Shown here piece after piece: positions 16,485 to 25,913 of a stretch of DNA of 64,000 nt. Below the pieces are notes generated by a model, which saw only the letters and a list, made by a program, of their open reading frames with translations, ran no database searches and was not told the DNA's origin. This stretch comes from Candidatus Kapaibacterium sp. (GTDB lineage: Bacteria > Bacteroidota > Ignavibacteria > Kapaibacteriales > JAEUSM01). The stretch spans positions 124,001 through 188,000 of the forward strand of contig JAEUSM010000012.1 in the NCBI GenBank assembly GCA_016788785.1, in the 5' to 3' direction. A program made the position numbers and the translations under genes. Each line of letters starts with the position of its first letter. Position 1 is the stretch's first letter.

Positions 16485-18332
16485 TTATAATTGAGCTTGT
16501 AGCGCTGCTTTTTTCTTCGCTTTAATACGTTCGTCAGCATTAAGAATTTTCTTGCGTATACGAATGTTTAATGGTGTTATTTCTAATAACTCATCGTCAG
16601 CGATAAATTCTAAACATTGTTCTAAACTCATCAATCGTGGTGTATCCAATTTAACAATTCCATCTGAACTTGATGAACGCATATTTGTTAACTGTTTTGC
16701 CTTCGTTGGATTCACAATTAAATCTTGGTCTCGCGAGTTTTCACCAACAACCATTCCTTCATATACTTCAATTCCAGGTCCGATAAACAATACACCACGC
16801 TCTTGAGAAGATTCTAAAGCATATGCAGTGGTTTGTCCAGTTTCCATAGCAACCAGTGCACCTTTTGAACGTTGTGCAATGGCGCCTTTGAAAGGAGCAT
16901 ACCCAAAGAATGTGTGGTGTATGATGCCTTCACCACGTGTAAGCGTTAAAAACTCAGTTCTAAATCCAATGAGTCCACGTGCTGGAACATAAAACTCTGC
17001 ACGAACAGAATCCCCAACTGCAACCATAGAAGTCATCTCACCCTTACGTTTTCCTAAAAGTTCGATAACTGTTCCAATATGTTTTTCGGTTACGTCTACA
17101 ACTACGTGTTCGATTGGTTCTAACGTATCGCCGTTTTCATCTTTTTTCATCAAAACGATTGGTTTTGAAACAGAAAACTCAAATCCCTCACGACGCATTG
17201 TTTCGATAAGAATCGCCAATTGCAATTCGCCACGTGCAGAAACTGAAAATACATCTGGTAATTCTGTATCACGAACTCTCAATGATACATTTGTACGAAG
17301 TTCTTTGAACAGTCTCTCACGTAATTTAGGTGTTGTTACAAATTTTCCTTCACGACCAGCAAACGGTGAATTATTAACAATAAAATTCATCGCAATTGTT
17401 GGTTCTTCGATGCTAATGAACTGTAAAGGTTCAGGATTTTTTGAATCAGCCAATGTAGAGCCAATCAAAACTTCTTCAAACCCCGCGATAGCTACTATAT
17501 CACCAGCTGATGCTTCAGGAGTTTCTACTTTTAGTAGACCTTCGTATGTATATAATTTCGAAATTCTTTGAGTTTGTGTTGTTCCATCTTGTTGGATAAG
17601 TGTCAATGAATCACCCATTTTAACAGTCCCACGGTGAATTCGACCGATGGAGATACGACCAACATAATCAGACCAATCAAGTGCAGCAACACTCATTTGG
17701 AAACCACCATCAGCATCAAATTTTGGACCTGGGATGGTTTTAATAATTGTTTCAAATATTGGTGTTAATGAATCAGATTCTTCCTCCAAAGACATTTTCG
17801 CAATACCTTGACGAGCAATTGCATAAATGACAGGAAAGTCCAATTGATCTGGATCTTCATCATTTCCAAGTGTCAAAAACAACTCATAAATTTCATCTAA
17901 AACTTCATGAGCTCTTGCATCTTGTCGATCGATTTTATTAATGACTACAATTGGTTTTAATTTAAGTTCTAACGCTTTTTTTAATACAAAACGTGTTTGA
18001 GGTAATGGTCCCTCAGCTGCGTCTACTAACAACAATACACCATCGACAAGGCTAAGAACGCGTTCAACTTCTCCACCAAAATCCGAGTGACCAGGTGTAT
18101 CAACAATGTTAATTTTTATTCCATTCCAAGTAACAGAAGCATTTTTAGAAAGAATAGTAATACCACGCTCTTTTTCAAGATCGTTTGAATCCATTACTCT
18201 ATCAGTAAGAGCTTGGTGTTCTTTAAATGTACCTGCTTGACGGAGTAAAAAATCTACTAAGGTTGTCTTACCGTGGTCAACGTGAGCAATAATTGCGACA
18301 TTCCTGATATCAGGACGTGTTGAAATAATCAT
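16485..18332 (-). CDS. typA: Ribosome-associated GTPase TypA/BipA
   Basis: Translational GTPase of 615 residues involved in ribosome assembly and stress adaptation. G motifs are clear: HVDHGKTTLVDFLLRQ (P-loop, about 16-31), RGITI with switch I, VDTPGHSDFGGEVERVL, and NKIDRQDAR. The C-terminal half has the EF-G-like domains and the TypA-specific region (RGLIGFRTEFLTLTRGEGI; NMRSSSSDG). Length and motifs are those of the family. Confidence 0.97.
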   Translation of the reverse strand: MIISTRPDIRNVAIIAHVDHGKTTLVDFLLRQAGTFKEHQALTDRVMDSNDLEKERGITILSKNASVTWNGIKINIVDTPGHSDFGGEVERVLSLVDGVLLLVDAAEGPLPQTRFVLKKALELKLKPIVVINKIDRQDARAHEVLDEIYELFLTLGNDEDPDQLDFPVIYAIARQGIAKMSLEEESDSLTPIFETIIKTIPGPKFDADGGFQMSVAALDWSDYVGRISIGRIHRGTVKMGDSLTLIQQDGTTQTQRISKLYTYEGLLKVETPEASAGDIVAIAGFEEVLIGSTLADSKNPEPLQFISIEEPTIAMNFIVNNSPFAGREGKFVTTPKLRERLFKELRTNVSLRVRDTELPDVFSVSARGELQLAILIETMRREGFEFSVSKPIVLMKKDENGDTLEPIEHVVVDVTEKHIGTVIELLGKRKGEMTSMVAVGDSVRAEFYVPARGLIGFRTEFLTLTRGEGIIHHTFFGYAPFKGAIAQRSKGALVAMETGQTTAYALESSQERGVLFIGPGIEVYEGMVVGENSRDQDLIVNPTKAKQLTNMRSSSSDGIVKLDTPRLMSLEQCLEFIADDELLEITPLNIRIRKKILNADERIKAKKKAALQAQL

Positions 18333-18470
18333 ACGAAATGGGGAGAATGAAAAAGGGCTTTAACGGATTCTACGGCTCTTTATTGCCTATTTAAGGTAGT
18401 ATTTCTTTTTATTTACAATGTATTCACCCTAATTTAGTTCATAAAACTATTGAATTAGAATTTATAAGTG

Positions 18471-18815
18471 ATGATAAAATTAACTATGTTTGAAACCATT
18501 AATGAATTTTTGATGAAATTGGAAGGAATAAGTGTTCAACCACATTTTGAAAAAATTTCTTATAGGATTGGGAAGACTATTGTTGCGACTTATAATGAAT
18601 CAACCTTTATGTTCACAGTGAAACTTCCTTTGGATGACCAAGAATCATATTCAATTCTATATCCTAACAACGTCTATCCAGTGCCAAATAACTGGGGTAA
18701 ATTAGGCTGGACTCACGTAGATATTGAAGGGTTTCAAGAAACAATTATACTTGAAATTTTCTATTGCTCTTATAGAGAAGTTGCTATAAAACAGAAAAGG
18801 TTGAATAAGCAATAA
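18471..18815 (+). CDS. MmcQ/YjbR-family protein
   Basis: About 114 residues in the YjbR/MmcQ (CyaY-like fold) family. It shows the fold's central strands (SYRIGKTIVATYNESTFMFTVKLP) and the signature YPVPNNWGKLGWTHVDI with the tryptophan-glycine-lysine core. Family members are small cytoplasmic proteins, some proposed to bind DNA; the molecular role is not settled. GTG at 18468 and ATG at 18486 are alternative starts. It stands alone between divergent typA and a convergent glycosyltransferase, from which it is separated by four bases. Confidence 0.75.
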   Translation: MIKLTMFETINEFLMKLEGISVQPHFEKISYRIGKTIVATYNESTFMFTVKLPLDDQESYSILYPNNVYPVPNNWGKLGWTHVDIEGFQETIILEIFYCSYREVAIKQKRLNKQ

Positions 18816-18819
18816 GTTC

Positions 18820-19935
18820 CTACCTGAAAATTTGACCTTTCCATTCAACCTTTTGTTTCAACATAGTAAATGGAATTACTATTTCAACTAAAATCATAAA
18901 GATTTCACCATAGATAAACCATGTATTATGTCTGCTATTTAATCTGTTGAAAGAAATATTCACTAACAGAAAATCAGTCAAGAATTTGATAGCTATTAAG
19001 CTACCTAACCAAATAAAGTCTTGATTCCACGCAGAAAGAAGTACTGCTATCCACATACTAAGAGAATAACATATCAATACAACAGCTTTCCATTTGAGTG
19101 CCATTCCACCAACCCCCCAACGATGATGCTGATGTAAAAATTCTTTGACGGTTGTTGTAGGTTCTGTTTTCACAGTAGCAAATTCATAGCAGATATAGCG
19201 AATTTCATATTTTGATGCAAAAACAGCTTGTAAGAGTGCCAAATCTTCAGTTACAGAAAATGGAATTGTTTCATATCCTCCAACAGCATAATAAGCCTCT
19301 TTACGAATTGCCAAATTGTTTCCAAAACATCCAATAGGACTATTCATGTTGACACCTCCACGTGCTAAAGTATGAGCTTGAATCCATTCAATTGCTTGGA
19401 GTTTGTGAAAAAAGTTGGTTTCATTGATTAGTGTAAATGATGCGACAAGCCCAATGGAAGGACTTTCTTGAAATGATGCTACCATAGTCCGCAACCATTG
19501 AGGATGAACAGTACAATCTGCATCAGTCATCAATATAATTTCACCTTTAGATTCTTTAATACCCAAATTCAAAGCACCCGGTTTCCCCTTAATACCCAAT
19601 TTTTCTTCATCTTTGTTAATTTTCAATATCCGAAGTTGAGGGTGAATTTGTTGTAATTCCAGCAAAATTGAGTGTGTATTATCACTTGAGCGGTCATCTA
19701 TAACTATCAATTCAAATTGAATTCCTTGTTTATCCGAGGAAAAAATAGATTCTACACAACGTCTGATATTTTGTTCTTCATTTCGAGCAGGAACAATGAT
19801 ACTGACAAATGGACTATTTTCAAATGAATACTCTCGTTTTATTTTGTGAATATAATCTCTTTTCAGATTTCCGATTGAAAAGAAGATAAATCGGAATATA
19901 TAGATACTTGCGAAGAATAAATACAGTAGGGTCAT
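18820..19935 (-). CDS. Family 2 glycosyltransferase, membrane-anchored
   Basis: 371 residues from the ATG at 19935. The GT-A fold begins after one N-terminal membrane segment (about 2-20): VSIIVPARNEEQNIRRCVESI, the DDRS motif, MTDADCTVHPQWL (DxD metal site) and a late HHQRW-like HQHHRWGVGG motif. Two or three more membrane segments are at the C-terminus. This architecture matches processive or lipid-directed GT2 enzymes that build cell-surface glycans or glycolipids. The start is placed at 19935 because longer forms would run into the divergent TonB receptor gene and because a TATTTTTG element lies upstream. Substrate unknown. Confidence 0.85.
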   Translation of the reverse strand: MTLLYLFFASIYIFRFIFFSIGNLKRDYIHKIKREYSFENSPFVSIIVPARNEEQNIRRCVESIFSSDKQGIQFELIVIDDRSSDNTHSILLELQQIHPQLRILKINKDEEKLGIKGKPGALNLGIKESKGEIILMTDADCTVHPQWLRTMVASFQESPSIGLVASFTLINETNFFHKLQAIEWIQAHTLARGGVNMNSPIGCFGNNLAIRKEAYYAVGGYETIPFSVTEDLALLQAVFASKYEIRYICYEFATVKTEPTTTVKEFLHQHHRWGVGGMALKWKAVVLICYSLSMWIAVLLSAWNQDFIWLGSLIAIKFLTDFLLVNISFNRLNSRHNTWFIYGEIFMILVEIVIPFTMLKQKVEWKGQIFR

Positions 19936-19958
19936 TGGATATTTTTTGTTTAAGTGTA

Positions 19959-19966
19959 CAAAAATA
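19959..19966 (-). promoter_or_regulatory. Candidate -7 element for the glycosyltransferase
   Basis: Minus strand TATTTTTG, 24 bases before the ATG at 19935. An ATTG lies 21 bases upstream as a weak -33 element. Confidence 0.4.
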
Positions 19967-20041
19967 CAAAAAAATGTATTTTGACGACAATTTTGTACAT
20001 TTACAGTTCTCAATAATTTTCTTTTGAATTGAAAGTAAAGA

Positions 20042-22066
20042 ATGAATAATAGTTTTGCTCTAATTTTCATAATAAGTTTGTATTTTGCTTTGCATCAAAC
20101 ATTATTAGCACAAAAAAAGAATGACGTTTCAAAAAATGGTACAATCGATAGTTTAAAAACCTATACTTTGGGGGAAGTTACAGTACTTCCTGCAAAACTA
20201 ACGAAAAGCATCAGTCAACAATCTTATAAAATTGAAATCCCAACCATACAATCAACGGAAGTATTCTCTGCAAATTTATTACGATTTTTATTGCCGTCAG
20301 GTGCAGTTAGAACAAATTCAAGAGGTGAGACAAATTTCTTTCTTCGAGGATCGGGAGAACGTCAACAAGCAGTTTTTTTTGATGGGATGTTGCTGAATCA
20401 AGCGTATGACAATCGTGCTGATGTAAGCCAAATTCCCATGGATGTGATTGGTGGTATTGAAGTGAACCCAATGAGTTCTTCTGCTTTATTTGGAGCAAAC
20501 ACTATGGGTGGCGTAATTTCTATTACAACACCCGAACTTGCAACCATTAGTTCAGAGTATATGATTCGCGGACAATTGAATGATCATAAAGCACGAAATA
20601 TTTCCTTAACAAGGTTTGATAAAACTGAGGTGTTTTCATCAATTCTCAATGTTTCCTATTTTAATAGTAAAGGAATAGGATTTGATGGTTTTGTAGATAC
20701 AACATTTCGTTCTAATTTGTCTGAATCATTAAGAGATAATACTGACCAAAATAGAGTGAATTTGCTTGGTAGATTTGAATTTACTGGTCATAAAACAGCG
20801 AGAATTGGCGTTACTTTGATGAATACATCAGAAGAACGCGGTGTTCAAAGTGAGGCTCATTTACCAACAAATACCGCAAGATTTTGGAGATATAATGACC
20901 GAAGAAGAACTATTGCAATTCTCAATGCATATACAGGGGATATTCTTAGTAAATCATTTTCATTAAAATCTTCTTTATGGTTTGATAATTCAAAACAAAC
21001 AATCCAACAATTTCCAAACGAACAATATGCATTAATTGCAACAGAACAATTTGACAATAATGTTACAATCGGAGCAAGATTATTGGGGGTATATAATTCA
21101 AATGTAGGTTTGTTTTCTTTTTCGTTGAATGCACTGAACGTTCAGCAAAATGAAAAAATTTTGTCAAATGAGTTACAATTTAAAGAAGTTACTTCAAGTA
21201 TTGGTATTCAATATGAACACCTCTTTTTCTCAAAATTACAAGTAAATCTAGGCGGAAATATAAATAACAATTCTACTGTAGAAGCTGGTAATTTTGTTTC
21301 CATGAATAATACTTCTCGTTCTCAACCAACAGTATTTGGAAAACTATCATATTCCATTAGTAAGGAAACTACTCTCCATGCAACTGCTAGCAAAACGCAA
21401 CGATTCCCTGCATTACGAGAGGCATTTTCAGGTGCATTGAATCGTTTTGTTCCGAATCCAGATTTACAAGCTGAGACAGGGTTTTTTCAGGAAATTGGTA
21501 TGAATTATCAGCTTAATGAACAATCAAATATAAGAGTTAATCTGTTCAATAATAACTATGATAATCTTATTACACAAGTTCGTTTGTCTGCTCAAGAAGA
21601 TAGTTTACGAAGAAGAAAACGAGTGAATACTACAAACGCTACTATTCGAGGAATCGAAACATCATTACAATTTCAAATTGATAAGTTTTCCCTTGTTGGA
21701 AATTACACATTATTACAAAATAACGCAGAAAATCTTGGGAAAATTGATACTTTAGAAAATAGACCAACACAAATGGCAGGATTGATGATACAATCTCATA
21801 ATCTTTTTCCATTCATAACTACACAATTTGAAATTGATTTTGTTGGAAGTTCTTTGCAAAGAAATGATGCAAATAATAGTTTATTTACCGAAATTGCACC
21901 AACAACTATTGCCAACTTTCGAGTAGGAATTCCTATTAATGTAGAAAATGTGAATTTTGATATTGGAATACGATGTAATAATATCTTCAATACATTAAGA
22001 TTTACTCAATTAGGCATTGTCGAAGAACAACGAAGTATTCTTGGTACAATCTTCGTAAAATTTTAA
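20042..22066 (+). CDS. TonB-dependent outer-membrane receptor
   Basis: 674 residues. Signal peptide about 1-23 (ending LLAQ), a plug domain (about 40-175; FLRGSGERQQAVFFDGMLLNQAYDNRADVSQIP and SSALFGANTMGGVISITTPE), then a barrel with typical TonB-receptor strands (TASKTQRFPALREAFSG, DIGIRCNNIFNTLRFTQLG). Substrate cannot be told from the sequence; no riboswitch or SusD-like partner is adjacent. It is divergent from the glycosyltransferase. A hairpin without a T-run separates it from the MATE gene. Confidence 0.88.
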   Translation: MNNSFALIFIISLYFALHQTLLAQKKNDVSKNGTIDSLKTYTLGEVTVLPAKLTKSISQQSYKIEIPTIQSTEVFSANLLRFLLPSGAVRTNSRGETNFFLRGSGERQQAVFFDGMLLNQAYDNRADVSQIPMDVIGGIEVNPMSSSALFGANTMGGVISITTPELATISSEYMIRGQLNDHKARNISLTRFDKTEVFSSILNVSYFNSKGIGFDGFVDTTFRSNLSESLRDNTDQNRVNLLGRFEFTGHKTARIGVTLMNTSEERGVQSEAHLPTNTARFWRYNDRRRTIAILNAYTGDILSKSFSLKSSLWFDNSKQTIQQFPNEQYALIATEQFDNNVTIGARLLGVYNSNVGLFSFSLNALNVQQNEKILSNELQFKEVTSSIGIQYEHLFFSKLQVNLGGNINNNSTVEAGNFVSMNNTSRSQPTVFGKLSYSISKETTLHATASKTQRFPALREAFSGALNRFVPNPDLQAETGFFQEIGMNYQLNEQSNIRVNLFNNNYDNLITQVRLSAQEDSLRRRKRVNTTNATIRGIETSLQFQIDKFSLVGNYTLLQNNAENLGKIDTLENRPTQMAGLMIQSHNLFPFITTQFEIDFVGSSLQRNDANNSLFTEIAPTTIANFRVGIPINVENVNFDIGIRCNNIFNTLRFTQLGIVEEQRSILGTIFVKF

Positions 22067-22069
22067 TCA

Positions 22070-22098
22070 AAGGGTACAAATTACACTTTTGTACCCTT
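22070..22098. terminator. Hairpin after the TonB receptor
   Basis: An 11-bp perfect stem (AAGGGTACAAA / TTTGTACCCTT) with a 7-base loop lies between the receptor and the MATE gene. There is no T-run after the stem, so it may be a weak terminator or an mRNA-stabilising hairpin. Confidence 0.5.
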
Positions 22099-22148
22099 AT
22101 GTTCGTTTCAATCTCGCTTAATACACTAACACATTTTCCTTAATTATT

Positions 22149-23558
22149 ATGAATTCGCAAACAGATACTGAAGAAATACCAGTATCTACTCCACTACAAG
22201 AACAGACTCAAAAACGTGGTAAAACAGACTTGTTAAACGGTGAAGTTCACTCAACACTTCGTAAATTTTCAGCACCATTAGCCCTTAGCTTTTTAGTGAA
22301 TATGATTTACTCATGGATTGATATGTATTTCGTATCAAGAATGGGTGATAAAGCGATTGTTGCCTTAGGTGTCAGTGATCAATTTGGTTTTTTCATTTTC
22401 ACGTTAGGTTCCGGTTTTGCCGTTGGAACAGGGATAGTTGTTGCCCGAAGAGTTGGAGAACGAAATATAGAAGATGCAAATAAAACTGCTACTCAAGCTT
22501 TAGTAGGTATGTTGACGATATCTACGTTGTTGATGGGATTTGTTTTGTTATCATCATCGTTTATCTTACCAAAATTAGGTGCGAGTGGATTATCTTTGGA
22601 TTACGCCCTGGCATATATTACCTTTTTAGCATTAGGTATACCAGCGAATTTAACGACCTTTCAAATTAACAATACGATTCGTTCTACAGGGAATTCCATT
22701 TTCCCCATGATGGTACTATTGATGACTTCTGCCGCGAATTTGTTGTTTGCACCTATTCTCATCTTTGGTTGGGGTTTTCAAGGTTTTGGGATTGCAGGAG
22801 CTGGAATGGCGACTGCACTTGCTCAATGGGCTGGTTTGATATTTAGTTTTTGGTATTTATCCTCTGGTAAATTACAAGTTCGTTTAGATTTTACAAACTT
22901 CAAAATCAATCTCGATACACAATGGCTTATTGCAAAACTGGGATTTCCGGGTTCATTGCAGATGTTGTCGGTTTCATTAACTCGAATTGGGTTATATTCC
23001 ATCGTTGCAAAATTTGGTGAAAGTGTCTTGGCTGCTTATACCTTAGGACTTCGTGTAGACTTTATCGTTTTTATGATTGTGTTCGCGGTTGGTGTTGCGA
23101 TGGAAATCATTACAGGTCAGCATTTGGGTGCTCAAAAAGTGAAACGTATTTTTGAATATCACCGAAGTGCGATGTTACAATTGGGTTCTTTGATGGTGTT
23201 TCTGGGAGCTATTGTATACTTGTTTGGTGTAAATTTGGTATCAATATTCACCAAAGACCCAGTTACCATTTCTGAATCTGTTTCATACTTGCACGTTTTA
23301 GTATTTGGATATCTTGCATTTTCTATTGCAGTAGTTTCAATGAGAATTTTGAGTGGAGCAGGTTCTACTGTTAAAAGTCTTATTGTTGTAGCATCTTCGC
23401 ATATTTTGATTATGTTGCCACTTTGTTACTTTTTCGCATTCTATACACCGTATAAACAATACGGAGTTTGGTACGGTATTGTCATATCGTACGTTTTGAT
23501 GATGATATTTTCGTTAGTGGAAGTGTATCGAAAAAAATGGGTTACCAAAAAAGTGTAA
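22149..23558 (+). CDS. MATE-family efflux transporter
   Basis: 469 residues, 12 membrane helices. The N-terminal half starts with the MATE pattern LALSFLVNMIYSWIDMYFVSRMGDKAIVALGVSDQ, and the second half repeats the fold (FPGSLQMLSVSLTRIGLYSIVAKFGESVLAAYTLGLRVDFIVFM). It should export cationic drugs or metabolites in exchange for sodium or protons. A hydrophilic N-terminus of about 40 residues precedes the first helix. It ends three bases before rsmE, suggesting cotranscription. Confidence 0.9.
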   Translation: MNSQTDTEEIPVSTPLQEQTQKRGKTDLLNGEVHSTLRKFSAPLALSFLVNMIYSWIDMYFVSRMGDKAIVALGVSDQFGFFIFTLGSGFAVGTGIVVARRVGERNIEDANKTATQALVGMLTISTLLMGFVLLSSSFILPKLGASGLSLDYALAYITFLALGIPANLTTFQINNTIRSTGNSIFPMMVLLMTSAANLLFAPILIFGWGFQGFGIAGAGMATALAQWAGLIFSFWYLSSGKLQVRLDFTNFKINLDTQWLIAKLGFPGSLQMLSVSLTRIGLYSIVAKFGESVLAAYTLGLRVDFIVFMIVFAVGVAMEIITGQHLGAQKVKRIFEYHRSAMLQLGSLMVFLGAIVYLFGVNLVSIFTKDPVTISESVSYLHVLVFGYLAFSIAVVSMRILSGAGSTVKSLIVVASSHILIMLPLCYFFAFYTPYKQYGVWYGIVISYVLMMIFSLVEVYRKKWVTKKV

Positions 23559-23561
23559 GGT

Positions 23562-24239
23562 ATGAACTACTTTTTTGAACCAACATTTGTAGGAAACGAG
23601 ACGGAATTTCAACTTTCCGATTCCGAATTTGCTCATGCAAAAGTTTTACGATTGGCAATTGGTGATTCAATTTCCATTTTGAATGGAAAAGGCACCATTG
23701 CCAATTGTGTTATTTCTGAATTCACCAAAAAACAATTGTCAGTAGTTGTTCAAAAAGTAGAAACCAAAGAAAATTCTAAAAAGTTGTCTTTAGCAGTCGG
23801 AATTTTGGACAATAAAGACCGATTCGAATTTCTCATCGAAAAAGCTACAGAATTAGGCGTTAAGGACTTTTATCCTCTAAAAACTGCCTATTCTGCGAAA
23901 GAATCACGAGTGAATCATCAACGATTGGAAGTAAAAATGATTTCTGCACTCAAACAAAGTGGAAATCCTTTTGCTATGAATATTCATCCACCGAGAACAA
24001 TCGAAGAGCTTCTTTCATTAGAATTTGATTCGATTATCGTTGCAGATATTTCAGGTACAATTAATCCTCCACAAAATAATTCTACCAATCAACTGATAAT
24101 CATTGGTCCTGAGGGTGGTCTGTCAATAAGTGAATTGCACCAATTACAACTTGACACTCGAGTTCAACTCTTGCAATTACCAACGAACAGACTTCGAGCA
24201 GAAACTGCAGCCATTGCAGTGGTATCACGTTATTTGTGA
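23562..24239 (+). CDS. rsmE: 16S rRNA (uracil1498-N3)-methyltransferase RsmE
   Basis: SPOUT-class methyltransferase that modifies U1498 of 16S rRNA. The N-terminal PUA-like domain includes HAKVLRLAIGDSISILNGKG. The C-terminal knot carries the SAM-binding motifs IIGPEGGLSISEL and LQLPTNRLRAETAAIAVVS. Length 225 is normal. It is the last gene before a terminator. Confidence 0.95.
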   Translation: MNYFFEPTFVGNETEFQLSDSEFAHAKVLRLAIGDSISILNGKGTIANCVISEFTKKQLSVVVQKVETKENSKKLSLAVGILDNKDRFEFLIEKATELGVKDFYPLKTAYSAKESRVNHQRLEVKMISALKQSGNPFAMNIHPPRTIEELLSLEFDSIIVADISGTINPPQNNSTNQLIIIGPEGGLSISELHQLQLDTRVQLLQLPTNRLRAETAAIAVVSRYL

Positions 24240-24261
24240 TAATTCATTTGAATAACAAAAA

Positions 24262-24287
24262 AGCCCTCGAATAAGGGCTATTTATTT
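24262..24287 (+). terminator. Intrinsic terminator after rsmE
   Basis: AGCCCT / AGGGCT stem with a 6-base loop, then TATTTATTTT. It marks the left border of the GC-rich repeat island. Confidence 0.75.
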
Positions 24288-24321
24288 TGTACCCTTTCCC
24301 AACCTTGATTAATGAAATTTG

Positions 24322-24645
24322 TTGTATTCGTAGTGACGACCTATATGGGCGTCTCAAAACATTATCGTCAAAATCCATTCCAGTGAATGGGTGGAAGAAT
24401 GTCAAGGAGGCACTCTTTAAATCCCGAAGGGATGACCGATTTTGTAGCCCCCGATTTCAATCGGGGGTGATTAGACAGGGTGGAATCTTTCTCAATCCCC
24501 CTCTCCCCAACCCTCTCCCCATAGGGGCGAGGGAGATTTCCTTTTTTGAAATATTCATTCTATAAATATGTGACCATTCCTTGGTCAGAAGACATTTACG
24601 CCACATTCCCTCGCCACTATAGGGAGAGGGTTAGGCAGAGGAGGT
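24322..24645. repeat. GC-rich intergenic repeat island, copy 1
   Basis: A non-coding GC-rich patch in an AT-rich genome. It contains a degenerate form of the GACGCCC/GGGCGTC inverted repeat (24329-24355), a perfect CCCCCGAT/ATCGGGGG hairpin (24448-24467), a gacagggtgg motif, and opposed CCCTCTCCCC / GGGGCGAGGG blocks near 24500-24535 and 24605-24635. A second island of the same build is at 35385-35575. The ORF that can be read through 24287-24565 matches no protein pattern and is an artefact of these repeats. Confidence 0.75.
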
Positions 24646-24671
24646 AAAAAGCAACAAAAAATCGAAATTCC

Positions 24672-24714
24672 TTGTTGAATTTTCATCAACAATTAGGATT
24701 ACACTATAAATTTG
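24672..24714 (+). promoter_or_regulatory. Inverted repeat and candidate -7 box before lipoprotein 1
   Basis: TTGTTGA (24672-24678) and TCAACAA (24686-24692) form a 7-bp inverted repeat. TAAATTTG at 24707-24714 matches the -7 consensus, 50 bases before the ATG, but no TTTG is present at the usual distance. The inverted repeat could be an operator. Confidence 0.35.
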
Positions 24715-24763
24715 AGTAATTTAGTTGAATAATCTAATAATAAATCCATAGTGTGGTTATTCC

Positions 24764-25843
24764 ATGAAAAAGATTCAGTTAATTTTACTTTTGTTTTTAA
24801 TAGTTCTGATTACTTTCTCATGTGAAGAATCAACAGCTCCTATTGATGACAAAAAAACAATAACTTGTGATACCTTTCCACATTGGTTGTTTTATGTTAC
24901 TGGAGATTATAAACCTTTGTATGAGGTAGTTGCTTTGAGTGTTAATCAACAAGACTTTGTTTATAGGTGGTCAGCTGGATATTTCTTTTTTTCTAAAATA
25001 AAAAATACTAAAACATTTTTAGATTTTGATAAACTTACAAAGGGAGAATTACGGTATTATGGAGTTCCAGTCAATGTTTTACCTTGCCCGTATGATGAAA
25101 ATGTTTTCATGTTTGTTGTTGAGGGTTATAACAAGACAAACGAGACAATTACTCATTGGTATTTATACAATACACAAAGTAATACTTTTACAAAAGTTAC
25201 TCCGAGTCAATACAAAGATTCTGGAATAAAAGAAAAAGATTATCCTGACATTGGATTTCCTATAACTTGGTTTAGTACTTCAACTAATGGAAATGATCAA
25301 TTAAACGTAAGATTTTTGGGTACTTACAATCTTCAAAATGAAGAGTTTATAGATAGAATACCTGAAAATATTGGTATTGGCTCAATAAGTATTGATAATA
25401 AGTTTAAATGGTTTGGTTACAAAAATATTAAGTTTGGCGAGCCAGATTTTGGCGCTATATTTTTAAATGGAGTTAAAATTGAAGGAAGGGTTTTAAATGA
25501 AGCTGATCTTTTGAAATTTAGTAATGGTATTCTTTTCTCTTCAGATTCTAAATACATCGCAGTTATTGCTCAAACAGATTTTGTTTTGATAGACAGTTTA
25601 GGTGATTATTTTAAGGAACTTCATATTATTAATGTTGAAAAGACCTTAGCTGCTGGGAGAGTTGTTATTGACAAATCATTAAGCCTCAAAGACCATTTTT
25701 GTAGTTTTAGAGCAGGAATCTATGCACAATATGTGAACAAGGACAAGGTCTTAGTTTCTTGGTCATATCAATATGATGATCGAGGTACTATTTACGAAGT
25801 TGATATGAACACTGGAAAAGCTATTCCACTTGTTTATGATTAG
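24764..25843 (+). CDS. Lipoprotein of unknown function, paralogue of the one at 36262
   Basis: 359 residues with a lipoprotein signal (lipobox ITFSC, Cys20). No known family recognised. The body is beta-rich with propeller-like segments (FSSDSKYIAVIAQ; the closing YDDRGTIYEVDMNTGKAIPL). It aligns along its full length with the lipoprotein at 36262-37359: shared blocks include CPYDxNxFMFVV / CPYSMNKYVFLV, HWYLYN / HWYMYD, FTKVTPSQYKDSGI / VTKVTPIEYREKGI and a common C-terminus. Both sit downstream of a GC-rich repeat island and end at near-identical terminators. Probably surface- or periplasm-exposed. Confidence 0.75.
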   Translation: MKKIQLILLLFLIVLITFSCEESTAPIDDKKTITCDTFPHWLFYVTGDYKPLYEVVALSVNQQDFVYRWSAGYFFFSKIKNTKTFLDFDKLTKGELRYYGVPVNVLPCPYDENVFMFVVEGYNKTNETITHWYLYNTQSNTFTKVTPSQYKDSGIKEKDYPDIGFPITWFSTSTNGNDQLNVRFLGTYNLQNEEFIDRIPENIGIGSISIDNKFKWFGYKNIKFGEPDFGAIFLNGVKIEGRVLNEADLLKFSNGILFSSDSKYIAVIAQTDFVLIDSLGDYFKELHIINVEKTLAAGRVVIDKSLSLKDHFCSFRAGIYAQYVNKDKVLVSWSYQYDDRGTIYEVDMNTGKAIPLVYD

Positions 25844-25867
25844 CACTATTTGTTCCTTTTATAAAAA

Positions 25868-25892
25868 AAGCCCTCATTTGAGGGCTTTTTTT
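25868..25892. terminator. Bidirectional terminator between lipoprotein 1 and nuoF
   Basis: AAGCCCTCATTTGAGGGCTT, an 8-bp stem with a 4-base loop flanked by A- and T-runs on both sides. The 20-base core is identical to that at 35338-35357. Confidence 0.9.
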
Positions 25893-25913
25893 TTGGTATG
25901 TATTTAACCGAAA

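Noticed and set aside
19936-20070. Longer start for the glycosyltransferase (to 20070)
   Set aside because: It would overlap the divergent TonB receptor gene and its 5' end; the ATG at 19935 is directly followed by the expected membrane anchor and preceded by a -7 element.
24287-24565. 92-codon plus-strand frame after rsmE
   Set aside because: It runs through a terminator tail and GC-rich inverted repeats, has proline-rich artefact sequence and no start context; not a gene.
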